From Roseburia sp. CAG:10041_57 (GTDB lineage: Bacteria; Bacillota; Clostridia; Lachnospirales; Lachnospiraceae), in the NCBI GenBank assembly GCA_001916965.1, contig MNTL01000051.1, forward strand, positions 1 through 64,000: 64,000 bases of DNA, in the 5' to 3' direction. Made by a program: the position numbers and the translations under genes. A model generated the notes under the pieces. The model saw only the letters and a list, made by a program, of their open reading frames with translations. It was not told where the DNA came from and ran no database searches. Shown here piece by piece: positions 17,771 to 26,143 of this stretch (its first letter is position 1; each line of letters begins with the position of its first letter).

Positions 17771-17820
17771 CAATTATTGCCTTCTTCATCCTATTCCTTG
17801 CTATTTTTAAGCAATAATTA
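17771..17820. promoter_or_regulatory. Candidate AraC operator (inverted repeat)
   Basis: CAATTATTGC (17771-17780) and GCAATAATTA (17811-17820) form nine-base inverted arms with centres 40 bases apart, directly upstream of the poor -35 of the array promoter. Related words occur near 17862 (ATATTGCTAA) and, on the minus strand upstream of the esterase gene near 22630 (TTAGCAAGAT). The rest of the 343-base gap (17668-18010) holds no gene. Binding by the adjacent AraC protein is inferred. Confidence 0.4.
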
Positions 17821-18010
17821 GTAAAAAACTTTGATTTTCTCCCACTTAATGTCAATATCCTCTCTAATATTGCTAATTGTTCTTTGAATTTTGCTCTCTT
17901 GTTTGTGCATTATTTACTTCTTGAGTGATTAATGATAGAATCCCAGTAATCATTTAGCACTATACCTGAATTTACATATTTTCATATTACAGAAAAGAAA
18001 GGAACAAATC

Positions 18011-18874
18011 GTGGACAAGTTTTCAAACGAAGAAATTATTACTTTTTCTGAATATTCTTCCCTGCGGATATGGTACAATGATATTCCAAAAGGTTATCCT
18101 GCACACTGGCATACTGTATTAGAAATCATCCTTTCCGTTGATAATTACTATTATGCCGAGGTAAATGGTATCCATTACAGGATCATGCCAGGTGAGATTC
18201 TGATCATTCCTCCGGGTATGATGCATGAACTGACTGCCCCTCCCACCGGAGCAAGGCTGATCTATCTTTTTGATATTTCCATTCTCTCCAGAATGAAGAG
18301 TTTCTCCGGTATTCAGTCTCTTCTGGTCAGACCCATATTTATATCCAGGACAACATACCCTTCTATTTATGAAGACATGTATTCTCTTTTGATGCAGATG
18401 CAGACAGAATATTTTCATAACAATGAATACGCAGAATTAACGATCTACTCTCTGCTGATCCAGTTCTTTGTGAACCTGGGGTATCACCACATTCATGTGC
18501 AGGATATCTTCCCTAATGTCCGACCTACCAAGCAGAAAGAATATGTACGTAAGTTCAATCAGCTTCTTCATCATATTGAAGAGCATTACATGGAAGATCT
18601 TGATCTGGATACGCTTGCTGAATCCGTAGGTTTCAGCAAATATCATTTCCTGCGTCTTTTCAAGCAATACACTGGAACTACGCTCGGCGAATATACGACG
18701 CTGTACCGGCTGAAAGTTGCTGAAAAATTACTGTGTGACCCCAACATCTCCATTACAGATGTGGCTGAGCAGTCTGGTTTCTCCAGTATCTCCACCTTTA
18801 ACCGCATCTTCAAGCAATATAAAAAGTGCAGCCCTTCTGAATACAGGCTGCACAATACTTCTCATAAATTTTAG
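18011..18874 (+). CDS. AraC-family transcriptional regulator with cupin sensor domain
   Basis: This 287-residue protein starts at GTG behind AAAGGAAC. It has a cupin sensor (about 20-140; PAHWHTVLEIILSV, MPGEILIIPPGMMH) and a double helix-turn-helix (about 185-285; TLAESVGFSKYHFLRLFKQY and ITDVAEQSGFSSISTFNRIF). It is a paralogue of the regulator at 497. Divergent placement against the solute-binding gene at the head of the array makes it the likely local activator; the ligand is probably a xylo- or gluco-oligosaccharide. A strong hairpin terminator follows immediately. Confidence 0.9.
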   Translation: MDKFSNEEIITFSEYSSLRIWYNDIPKGYPAHWHTVLEIILSVDNYYYAEVNGIHYRIMPGEILIIPPGMMHELTAPPTGARLIYLFDISILSRMKSFSGIQSLLVRPIFISRTTYPSIYEDMYSLLMQMQTEYFHNNEYAELTIYSLLIQFFVNLGYHHIHVQDIFPNVRPTKQKEYVRKFNQLLHHIEEHYMEDLDLDTLAESVGFSKYHFLRLFKQYTGTTLGEYTTLYRLKVAEKLLCDPNISITDVAEQSGFSSISTFNRIFKQYKKCSPSEYRLHNTSHKF

Positions 18875-18898
18875 GCACGCTTTACAGCGTGCCTGATT
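18873..18898. terminator. Bidirectional terminator between araC-type and xylanase genes
   Basis: GGCACGC (18874-18880) pairs with GCGTGCC (18887-18893) and is followed by GATTTTTATT on the plus strand. It separates the two convergent genes and may serve both. Confidence 0.75.
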
Positions 18899-18899
18899 T

Positions 18900-20180
18900 T
18901 TATTCTATATCCGGGACTGAATCATCCTGCAATGCACCATAATATGCAGCTTTGGGATTCATGGCACCATCAAAAAGCAGTGCATCCTCACCTCTTCTCC
19001 AGGAAAGCTGATCGTTAAGCCCCCATACAATAACTGCCGTGACTGGATAACCATCCTCTGCCATTTCCTGCATATTCTTAAAGAGGCTGCGATATTTTCT
19101 AGCCTGCTTATTATAGGCATCTTCTGTCTTTGCCCCCTTGATTCCAATGTCCAGTTCTGTAATCTGCAGCTCATATCCTGCATCGCAGAATGATTTCGCT
19201 GCATACACAAATTTATGCTGAATGTCATCTCCCGTGCTTAAATGAGACTGCATACCGATTCCATCAATCAAACCTTCCTCTTTTGCCTGGGAAAGGCGCT
19301 CCAGGATCAGATCAACCTTACCACTACAGCCATAATCATTATAAAACAGTTTCATATAAGAAGGCGCATACTTTCTTGCACTGACAAAGGCATGATAATA
19401 ATAGTCATCTCCCACAGTCTCATACCATAGGTTGTCCTTCTGCCTGACCCCGTTCTGATCCCCATTTTCCACATCAAATGCTTCATTCACAACGTCTACT
19501 GCATAGATCAGGCCAGGATACTGTGTATCAAAATATTCCAATACTGACCGAATATAGGCATCCATTCTCTTTAACATGACCTCTCTGTCAACCAATTCTC
19601 CCTCGTTCGTATAATCCTCGGTAAAAAACCATCTGGGTGTCTGACTATGCCATACCAATGTATGAAGTCTCAGCTTCATGTTATTCTTCAATGCATATTC
19701 CACAGCAGGCTGGCAGGCATCAAAATGCACGCATGGATTCTCATATGTCCGGGGCAGACCGCTTTGGGATGCCTGCTGGTCCAGCAATGCATCCGGTTTG
19801 GTCTCATTCTCACAAGTCATGATGTTAAAATTATTCTGTATAACATCATCATATCTGCTGATACTGCCAAGCACATGGGCTGGCAGTGCCACACCAATCG
19901 GGAAATTCCCGGCATATTTGCCGGACAGGCTCATATCTTCTCTGTCAGATTCTGCCTCAGTGACAGTTTCCTCCCCATCACTGTAGCCAATGCTCTGGAT
20001 TGTAAATGCCTTAGCTTCTTCTCCTTCTGCGACAGACCCGCCAATTGCAGCTATCGTGACCTGTTCCATTGTTTCGTCCTGTGCAGCTGCTGTCGGTTCT
20101 GCCTGACCTGTACAACCGGTAAGCATCGTCATGGTCAGACATACCCCCATCCATTTCATCATATTCTGCTTTATTTTCAT
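18900..20180 (-). CDS. GH10 endo-1,4-beta-xylanase, lipoprotein
   Basis: The 426-residue product has a lipoprotein signal with lipobox LTGC (Cys about 23), an acidic linker to about 85, then a family 10 barrel. Signatures are IMTCENETKPDAL, LRLHTLVWHSQTPRWFF, the acid/base Glu in DVVNEAFD (about 233), GIGMQSHL, and the nucleophile Glu in ITELDIG (about 342), ending with VIVWGLNDQLSWR. It cleaves xylan backbone outside the cell. ATG 20180 is used because the lipoprotein signal starts there; an in-frame ATG four codons upstream is part of the recurring AAAGGTATGGTTAT leader. It lies 67 bases after the esterase gene and is probably co-transcribed with it. Confidence 0.92.
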   Translation of the reverse strand: MKIKQNMMKWMGVCLTMTMLTGCTGQAEPTAAAQDETMEQVTIAAIGGSVAEGEEAKAFTIQSIGYSDGEETVTEAESDREDMSLSGKYAGNFPIGVALPAHVLGSISRYDDVIQNNFNIMTCENETKPDALLDQQASQSGLPRTYENPCVHFDACQPAVEYALKNNMKLRLHTLVWHSQTPRWFFTEDYTNEGELVDREVMLKRMDAYIRSVLEYFDTQYPGLIYAVDVVNEAFDVENGDQNGVRQKDNLWYETVGDDYYYHAFVSARKYAPSYMKLFYNDYGCSGKVDLILERLSQAKEEGLIDGIGMQSHLSTGDDIQHKFVYAAKSFCDAGYELQITELDIGIKGAKTEDAYNKQARKYRSLFKNMQEMAEDGYPVTAVIVWGLNDQLSWRRGEDALLFDGAMNPKAAYYGALQDDSVPDIE

Positions 20181-20247
20181 GCTGATAACCATACCTTTCT
20201 GCTATGTCTGCCTGTTCTGAATATCCTGTATTTTCACGAACTGCGCA

Positions 20248-22560
20248 TTACGTGCGAAAGATACGCTGCAAAAAGTCCACACAGCAATGTCTCCAAAATG
20301 TCCAGTCATGACGTCCTGTATCGAAAAATGTTGTCAGTTCAACTCCCCGGTTTATGATCTGCTGTGCATTTTCTCTGGTTTTTTCATAGAAGGTATCCTG
20401 ATCTCCGCAGGCAACATAAAGCATATGGAAGGTCTCCCGGAACTTATCAGGATTCATAAGAATATCACGGTAATCCATCTCTTCATCCCTGATAACAAGC
20501 CCTCCACTAAAGATGCCTGCCCAGGCAAAGAGATCTGTATGTTCAAATACCGTTCTCTGCGTCTGCATACCGCCCATGGACAATCCCGCCATCGCACGGT
20601 GTTCTCTATCTGCCATAGTCCGATACACTGTGTCTATATAAGGAATACAGTCCATAACAAGCTCCTTTTCAAAAGAACTCAATGCACCATGGCTGGTTCC
20701 ATCTTCCCTGAATGCATAACCTGTGTTCATTACAATGATCATTTCATCCATAAGCCCCTGTGTGAGCAGATCATCTGCCATATTGGCTATCTTGCCCTGT
20801 CTGAGCCAGCCAATCTCATTCTCACCGCCTCCATGCTGCAGATACAATACAGGATATGACTTATCCCCGGTCTCATATCCTGGCGGCGTATACACATAAC
20901 ATAATTTCTGTCTGCCAGTCTGTGAAGAGGTATAGTAATCCATTCTGACATGTCCATGTGGAATATCTCTGAGCAAAGGATATTCAAAATCCTTCTCCGG
21001 TACTTCTATATAATTGATTGTCTGAAAACATCCATAGCCGACAGGTGCATCGGGATTGACAACCCTGGTTCCATTCACATCAAATGTTACATAATGGAAG
21101 CCTTTCTCCAGATTGCCAAGAATCCCCGTCCAGTATCCCTCATGCTGCACAGATCTGCGAAGCTGCAGCTTCCCACAGTCGAATACATCCACTTCAACCT
21201 TGTCTGCACCCGGCGCATACAGATTGAATTCTGCTGAATCATCCCCCACTAAGTGAATACCTCTGGGCATATCTATATATCGCCCCGCAGGATTTCCCTG
21301 CTCATCCACATCAAATCGTACCATTTTATAAACAGGGTCAAAGAACAGCATGCTCTCTTCCATCGTCTGCATGCAAAATATATCTGACGTGTGTGTCTTC
21401 TTTTCCAAATATATGGTATTGTCCTGAAGCAACTCTTCATTCTGAAACAGCAGCTGTACGAAATCATGCAGGCTTTCTCTCCAGACCTTCCATTCATGGA
21501 AGCCCTCATAAGTCTTCTGGAAACAGCTGTTTCCTTTTGCCAGCAGCATTGCCTGGCATCTCTCCTGCTCTTTATGCAGTTCTTCCTCATAACTTCCACA
21601 GCTTAAAAATATCTGCATATACTGCCCCATCGGGTATTCCCTGAACAGACGCAGTCCCACACCTGAGAATACACCAAGTGCAGAGAACAGCTCCGGATGT
21701 TTCCCGGCACTCAGTGTAGCCTGCGCAGAGCCAAGAGAAAGTCCTGCTACGGCTCTTCCCCAGCGATTATGAATACAGCGAAATTCCTGTTCTATAAATG
21801 GAATGACCGATTCTGTCAGCTCTTTATCAAAATCCCCTGGGAAAAAGACAGGGTCTTCCTTCGATTCAAAAGCATACCCACTGCACATTACGACAAGCAT
21901 TTCCCTGCATTTTCCTGCATACAACAGATTATCCATGATGAAATGCATTCTCCCCTGCCATACCCAGCCAGTCTCATTCTCACCCACACCATGCTGTAGA
22001 TACAGTACCGGATAATTCCTGTCTCTGTGTCTGTCATATCCTGGTGGTGTATACACATAGCATTCCTTGATATGCTGATTTACAGCTGAAATATATTTAC
22101 AGATATGTACCTGTCCATGAGGTACATCCTGTAACTCATAAAAATGCGTATTGGCATCTGCCATATCAAAGGTATTGATAGAATGAAAACAGCCATAATT
22201 TACGCCAGCCTTTGGGTTGCATATGGGCACATCATCCACATACCACATGTAATAATGCATAGCATAAGGAAAATCCTGTATCGTTGTTCGGAATCCTCCC
22301 TTCCCATCAGGAGTAAGATATACTTTGTCTGCACTGAAGAATCCGCCCATTCCCCCTACTGCTACAGTTGCAGCCTTGGGCGCGTACATATAAAAGGTGA
22401 CACTGCCGTCCTCATTTACAGTAACACTTGGTTCCTCGTGATGGTATTGTACCTTTACAAATTCTGGGTCTTTGGGATTCATCTCCAATGAGGCATACTG
22501 ATGCAAAGGGTCAAAAAAATCCGGATGCATGGTATAAGCCTGGTTACGTTTCTCATACAT
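20248..22560 (-). CDS. Tandem CE1-type esterase with two E-set/esterase units
   Basis: The 770-residue protein contains two copies of an N-terminal beta-sandwich (about 45-125 and 430-510; SVTFYMYAPKAATVAVGG, AEFNLYAPGADKVEVDVF) plus an esterase-D-like hydrolase domain (165-372, 552-770). Nucleophile serines lie in AGLSLGS (about 275) and AGLSMGG (about 661); histidines lie in FHEWKVWR (355) and RHDWTFWR (751). The second unit keeps the acid region CGDQDTFY; the first has CGSYEEEL. No signal peptide is seen, so it acts in the cytoplasm, probably removing feruloyl or acetyl groups from imported xylo-oligosaccharides. AGGAGG precedes ATG 22560. It precedes the xylanase gene. Confidence 0.82.
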   Translation of the reverse strand: MYEKRNQAYTMHPDFFDPLHQYASLEMNPKDPEFVKVQYHHEEPSVTVNEDGSVTFYMYAPKAATVAVGGMGGFFSADKVYLTPDGKGGFRTTIQDFPYAMHYYMWYVDDVPICNPKAGVNYGCFHSINTFDMADANTHFYELQDVPHGQVHICKYISAVNQHIKECYVYTPPGYDRHRDRNYPVLYLQHGVGENETGWVWQGRMHFIMDNLLYAGKCREMLVVMCSGYAFESKEDPVFFPGDFDKELTESVIPFIEQEFRCIHNRWGRAVAGLSLGSAQATLSAGKHPELFSALGVFSGVGLRLFREYPMGQYMQIFLSCGSYEEELHKEQERCQAMLLAKGNSCFQKTYEGFHEWKVWRESLHDFVQLLFQNEELLQDNTIYLEKKTHTSDIFCMQTMEESMLFFDPVYKMVRFDVDEQGNPAGRYIDMPRGIHLVGDDSAEFNLYAPGADKVEVDVFDCGKLQLRRSVQHEGYWTGILGNLEKGFHYVTFDVNGTRVVNPDAPVGYGCFQTINYIEVPEKDFEYPLLRDIPHGHVRMDYYTSSQTGRQKLCYVYTPPGYETGDKSYPVLYLQHGGGENEIGWLRQGKIANMADDLLTQGLMDEMIIVMNTGYAFREDGTSHGALSSFEKELVMDCIPYIDTVYRTMADREHRAMAGLSMGGMQTQRTVFEHTDLFAWAGIFSGGLVIRDEEMDYRDILMNPDKFRETFHMLYVACGDQDTFYEKTRENAQQIINRGVELTTFFDTGRHDWTFWRHCCVDFLQRIFRT

Positions 22561-22591
22561 AAGGATAACCTCCTGTTATATATTTGTACGT

Positions 22592-22597
22592 ATTATA
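22592..22597 (-). promoter_or_regulatory. Putative -10 of the esterase-xylanase unit
   Basis: TATAAT on the minus strand, 32 bases before the esterase start, with no good -35 (GAGCAT at 22615-22620). TTAGCAAGAT lies just upstream on the same strand, similar to words near the array promoter, which suggests shared AraC control. Confidence 0.4.
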
Positions 22598-22631
22598 CCC
22601 ATCCGGATTTCATTATGCTCTTTGTATCTTG

Positions 22632-23543
22632 CTAACAATTATGCATGAATTGCTTACTTGTATGCATCTTCTCCTTTTCCAGAACATATTTCATAAAATC
22701 TCTGACAACAGGCGGCATATATGTTCTCTCATCATACACCATATAGAAATTTCTCTCATAGGCAGGGGCAGTGATTGGAATGATAGATATGTCTAACTTA
22801 TGAAGCATATCCATATGGGGAACGATGGCAATGCCAAAGCCCTGCGCCACCAGTCCCGCTACTACCTGATCTTCCTCTGTCTCGTAAGCAATCTTTGGCT
22901 CCATGGATATTTCATCAAACATTCTGTCTATGTCTACTCTGATTCCCGAAGTTCTGGAGAAAAAAACATATGGATATTCTCTAGTCTGCTGTAAGTCTAC
23001 TTCCTTCAAAGATGCCAGTGGATGCTTTCTTGGTGTAATCAGCACCAGTTCCTGACAGCTCACCGGCACAGCCCGAAATCCCATATCCTCTGGTGGTCTG
23101 GAACAGAATAACAGGTCAAACCGCTGCGCCTCCAGCCCATCCAGCAAAGGTCCTGTCACATCCGTATGAAATGTAAAATCTATCCTTTTATCAGAATGTT
23201 CCGCCAGATAAGATGCCGCAAGCCTAGGCACATATTCTACTCCCAGAGGACGTAAGAATCCCAATCGTATCAATCCCTCTCCTCTGGCGCTTCTTTGCAG
23301 ATTCTCCACACCTGCATCCAATGTCTCCAGTGTGTGCTCTGTACAGATCAGGAATTCTTCTCCATATCGTGTTAAAGTCGTATTTCTCCCTGTCTTTTCA
23401 AAAAGCTGCACACCTAATTCCTTTTCCAGCTGCATAATGGCATGACTCAGGCTTGGCTGGGTAATACAGAGCTGCTCTGCCGCTTTCGTATAATGTTGTA
23501 CATGTGCCAGTGTCACAAAATATCGTAAATAAAACAGATTCAT
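22632..23543 (-). CDS. LysR-family transcriptional regulator
   Basis: This 303-residue protein has an N-terminal winged helix (MNLFYLRYFVTLAHVQHYTKAAEQLCITQPSLSHAIMQLE, about 1-65) and a periplasmic-binding-like effector domain (about 90-290). It is divergent from the YczE-like membrane gene at 23692, the usual LysR arrangement, so it probably controls that gene and itself. The esterase gene lies downstream on the same strand, 71 bases away, and may receive readthrough. The effector is unknown. Confidence 0.9.
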   Translation of the reverse strand: MNLFYLRYFVTLAHVQHYTKAAEQLCITQPSLSHAIMQLEKELGVQLFEKTGRNTTLTRYGEEFLICTEHTLETLDAGVENLQRSARGEGLIRLGFLRPLGVEYVPRLAASYLAEHSDKRIDFTFHTDVTGPLLDGLEAQRFDLLFCSRPPEDMGFRAVPVSCQELVLITPRKHPLASLKEVDLQQTREYPYVFFSRTSGIRVDIDRMFDEISMEPKIAYETEEDQVVAGLVAQGFGIAIVPHMDMLHKLDISIIPITAPAYERNFYMVYDERTYMPPVVRDFMKYVLEKEKMHTSKQFMHNC

Positions 23544-23566
23544 GCAAATCCCTTTCTTTTATTTCT

Positions 23567-23581
23567 ATAGATAGAATCTAT
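23567..23581. promoter_or_regulatory. Candidate LysR operator
   Basis: ATAGAT-AGA-ATCTAT is a perfect 15-base dyad within the divergent gap, 24 bases from the LysR start, of the size expected for a LysR T-N11-A site. Two AACGTTAAAA direct repeats lie nearer the membrane-protein gene (23651-23674). Confidence 0.45.
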
Positions 23582-23691
23582 TATCTCATAAAAATTATTT
23601 ATTTGCTATTTAAAATATGGGTGATTACACTAAATGTTGAATGAAAATAGAACGTTAAAACAAAACGTTAAAATAGAAAGGCGAAAATACA

Positions 23692-24351
23692 ATGAATGAT
23701 AAAACTTTAACCTGTCGTGGAGAACTGGCTTTGGTATTTGCAGTGCTCATAAACAGCTTCGGCGTTGTGCTTATGCTGTATTCCAATGCGGGAATCTCTG
23801 CCATATCCAGTGTTCCCTATGCTTTCTCTGAGGTATTCCCGGCTTTGTCTCTTGGCACATGGACTTACCTGTTTCAGGGTGCTCTGGTACTGACACTCAT
23901 AATACTGCGTAAGAAATTCATCCCACAGTATCTGTTCAGCTTTGTTGTTGGATTCTTCTTTGGAGAATTTCTGGATCTGCATGAGATGTGGATCAATATA
24001 TTACCCACATCCCTTAGCTGTAGAATCCTTTATTTCATCATCAGTTATGTACTCCTGAGTCTTGGCATTGCATTATCCAACCGCTGCAAAATGCCAATTG
24101 TTCCTACGGATCTCTTCCCCAGAGAGCTGGCATATATTACAAAGATTCCCTACTCCAGAATCAAGATTACCTTTGACGTAATCTGCCTGCTCGTTACAGC
24201 CTGCATGACCGGCTTCCTGTTAGGTCATATCAAAGGGCTCGGTATCGGAACTGTACTTGCAGCCTTCACCATGGGAAAGGCAGTCTCCCTCATGGGTAAT
24301 TTACTGGATAAGAAGTTCCGCTTTGTCTCCTTTATGAAACAGCCTTCATAA
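23692..24351 (+). CDS. YczE/YitT-like integral membrane protein
   Basis: This 219-residue protein has five or six hydrophobic helices and the family segments VLINSFGVVLMLYSNAGISAISSVPYAFS near the N-terminus and SNRCKMPIVPTDLFPREL in the middle. Members of this group (YczE, YyaS) are of unknown function and are thought to be transporters. The divergent LysR regulator suggests inducible export or uptake of a small molecule. AAAGGCG precedes the start. Confidence 0.65.
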   Translation: MNDKTLTCRGELALVFAVLINSFGVVLMLYSNAGISAISSVPYAFSEVFPALSLGTWTYLFQGALVLTLIILRKKFIPQYLFSFVVGFFFGEFLDLHEMWINILPTSLSCRILYFIISYVLLSLGIALSNRCKMPIVPTDLFPRELAYITKIPYSRIKITFDVICLLVTACMTGFLLGHIKGLGIGTVLAAFTMGKAVSLMGNLLDKKFRFVSFMKQPS

Positions 24352-24438
24352 TACAATATGATCTATCACCATAGAAATGATCGCTATTATTTTTAGCTGC
24401 GTTGCATCGAAGCTTTTCTTCATAGTCTCTCTCTTTAT

Positions 24439-25314
24439 TTACCAGCAAAGGACTTCATTGCCATCCTCTGTTACGAGAACCATAATCTCCCACTGTGCAG
24501 AAGGAAGACCATCCTCTGTGTAAACTTCCCAATCATTGTCATCATCAATATAAATATCCGGTTTGCCCATATTGACCATAGGCTCAATGGTAAAGATCAT
24601 ACCCGGAACCAGAAGCATATCCTGTCCACGCTTCGTATTATATCCAACCCATGGGTCCTCATGGAATTCCAGTCCAACACCATGACCGCCAATCTCACGT
24701 ACTACAGTGTAGCCATTGGCAAAAGCATGATCGTGTACTGCCTGCCCCATATCACCAAGGAATCCCCAGGGCTTTACTTCTTTCAGTCCAAGCTCCACGC
24801 ATTCCTTCGTTACCTGTACCAGCTTCTTTTTCTCAGGACTCACATCCCCAATACAGAACATTCTGGAAGAATCCGAGAAATATCCATCCAGTATCGTAGA
24901 GCAGTCTACATTAATAATATCCCCCGACTGTAGAATCACGTCCTCTGAAGGGAACCCGTGACACACCTGATTGTTTACAGAGGTGCATACACTGTAAGGA
25001 TATCCTTCATAATCCAAAGGTGCGGGGATTCCTCCCATCTGGGTCGTCATATCGTATACAATCTGATCGATCTCTGCTGTATTCATGCCCTCATGGATAT
25101 TCTTCTCCAGATAATCCAGTATTGCAATGTTAATCTTGCAGCTCTCCTTGATCTTTTCTATCTGCTGTGGTGTCTTAATGATATTGTGCTTGGGTACAAT
25201 ATGTCCCATTCTCGCATATTGATTGATTTTCTCATCAAATGCCTCATGACACACCTTATACTTCTTTCCACTGCCACACCAGCAGGGATCATTTCTTCCT
25301 ATTTTACCAAACAT
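24439..25314 (-). CDS. map: Methionine aminopeptidase type I with N-terminal SEC-C zinc motif
   Basis: The 291-residue enzyme removes initiator methionine. It begins with a SEC-C motif (GRNDPCWCGSGKKYKVCH, about 5-22), likely a zinc-binding ribosome or chaperone contact. The pita-bread fold has the expected metal ligands: VCHG (substrate His), VDCSTILDGYFSD (Asp ligands), GHGVGLEFHEDP (His), FTIEP (Glu) and QWEIMVLVTEDG (Glu). ATG 25314 is chosen so that the product starts at MFGKIGRNDPC; an in-frame ATG four codons upstream belongs to the AAAGGCATGGTAAT leader. It follows a BlaI-like regulator on the same strand. Confidence 0.93.
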   Translation of the reverse strand: MFGKIGRNDPCWCGSGKKYKVCHEAFDEKINQYARMGHIVPKHNIIKTPQQIEKIKESCKINIAILDYLEKNIHEGMNTAEIDQIVYDMTTQMGGIPAPLDYEGYPYSVCTSVNNQVCHGFPSEDVILQSGDIINVDCSTILDGYFSDSSRMFCIGDVSPEKKKLVQVTKECVELGLKEVKPWGFLGDMGQAVHDHAFANGYTVVREIGGHGVGLEFHEDPWVGYNTKRGQDMLLVPGMIFTIEPMVNMGKPDIYIDDDNDWEVYTEDGLPSAQWEIMVLVTEDGNEVLCW

Positions 25315-25342
25315 TTCTATTACCATGCCTTTCCTTTTTCAG

Positions 25343-25368
25343 AATTAGTTATATCTAACTGAATTATA
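25343..25368 (-). promoter_or_regulatory. map promoter overlapped by a dyad
   Basis: TATAAT (complement 25363-25368) is preceded 17 bases upstream by TTTTCA. A dyad with arms AATTxAGTTA and TAACTxAATT (25343-25365) overlaps the -10 and the start site. The placement fits a repressor site; the BlaI-like protein encoded next door is a candidate binder, which is inference. Confidence 0.4.
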
Positions 25369-25401
25369 CACACATTTTCTCCAACTGAAAAGCCTTGCAA
25401 A

Positions 25402-25442
25402 CGAAAAGAACGCCAACAATAGTGGAATATACTCCCACTATC
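25402..25442 (-). terminator. Possible terminator after the BlaI-like gene
   Basis: ATAGTGG and CCACTAT form a seven-pair stem within a longer imperfect hairpin. On the minus strand it is followed some bases later by TTCTTTTCG. It is weak, so some readthrough into map is possible. Confidence 0.35.
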
Positions 25443-25477
25443 GTCAGCATCCTTTTATAGCCACATACATCCTTATA

Positions 25478-25843
25478 TCAGCCTTTTAACTGCTGAATCA
25501 GGCTGACTATTTCCTCAGCCTCCTGCTTTGATACAGTCTCTCCTGCAAAATATCTTTCTACGAACTTGACAAGACTTCCATCACACTTTGTATTCACAAA
25601 GTCCTGACATTCAATATGCAGTAATTCTTCCTTCGTATACTTAGCTTCTACGATTCCTCTTCTTCTGATGATTACGCCCTTATCTTCCAGACGGATCAGT
25701 AATGTGTTCAGGGTCTGACGCTTCCAGTCCTTACCTACTGTCTTCCAAAAATAATCCATAATCATACCTGTCTTAACAGGACCATTATTCTCCCATAAGA
25801 AACTCATAATCTGTTCTTCTGACTCTGATAATCTATAGTTCAT
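25478..25843 (-). CDS. BlaI/MecI/CopY-family winged-helix repressor
   Basis: The 121-residue protein matches the BlaI fold: LSESEEQIMSFLWENNGPVKTGMIMDYF, then WKRQTLNTLLIRLEDKGVIIRRR as recognition helix and wing, then a dimerising C-terminus. Family members repress beta-lactamase or copper genes and are usually cleaved by a BlaR1 protease. No BlaR1 gene is adjacent, so the signal is unknown. The start at 25843 follows GAAAGGTATGGTGCTAGT, in which an out-of-frame ATG ends at a TGA overlapping the real start. A complete palindromic mobile element occupies its mRNA leader. Confidence 0.85.
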   Translation of the reverse strand: MNYRLSESEEQIMSFLWENNGPVKTGMIMDYFWKTVGKDWKRQTLNTLLIRLEDKGVIIRRRGIVEAKYTKEELLHIECQDFVNTKCDGSLVKFVERYFAGETVSKQEAEEIVSLIQQLKG

Positions 25844-25891
25844 ACTAGCACCATACCTTTCCAGATTCTTTATTGTGTGTTGTGTATACTT

Positions 25892-26029
25892 GTAATTATT
25901 CAGAACCCCTTCGCAAAACCGCATCTTCGATGCCCTACTTGGATAACAAGTTTAGTTGTTATCTGCTTATTGTGGGTACTTCGCCATATAAATTATTGCA
26001 AATATGTTTGCATGGCTCTGATTAATTAC
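25892..26029. mobile_element. Palindromic MITE-like element, copy C (138 bp)
   Basis: It is bounded by GTAATTATTCAGAACC and, inverted, GTAATTAATCAGAGCC. The interior shares GCATCTTCGATGC (a small stem), GATAACAAGTTTAGTTGTTATC-type palindrome with one mismatch, and TGCTTATTGTGG with copies at 52053 and 62467. The terminal stem shows C-G to T-A replacement on both arms relative to the other copies. The 8-bp flanks (GTATACTT and TTATATTA) match at only five positions, so this copy is probably older. It lies wholly inside the predicted leader of the BlaI-like gene. Confidence 0.8.
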
Positions 26030-26033
26030 TTAT

Positions 26034-26062
26034 ATTATACGTTTTCCTGCACATACATGCAA
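26034..26062 (-). promoter_or_regulatory. Sigma-A promoter driving the BlaI-like gene through the element
   Basis: TTGCAT (complement 26057-26062), a 17-base spacer, then TATAAT (complement 26034-26039). The predicted start falls at about 26027, at the very end of the mobile element, so the element would be transcribed as the first 135 or so bases of the leader. Confidence 0.7.
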
Positions 26063-26107
26063 GTCTTTATGTAATATTTTATAATTCCTATGGAGTATAT
26101 AGGTAAA

Positions 26108-26140
26108 ATCGGAGAGAAGCTGCCTGCCTCTCTCCGATTT
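26108..26140. terminator. Terminator after the CotF-like gene
   Basis: ATCGGAGAGA and TCTCTCCGAT form a ten-pair stem, followed by TTTTACC on the minus strand and TTTTC on the plus strand. Confidence 0.8.
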
Positions 26141-26143
26141 TCA

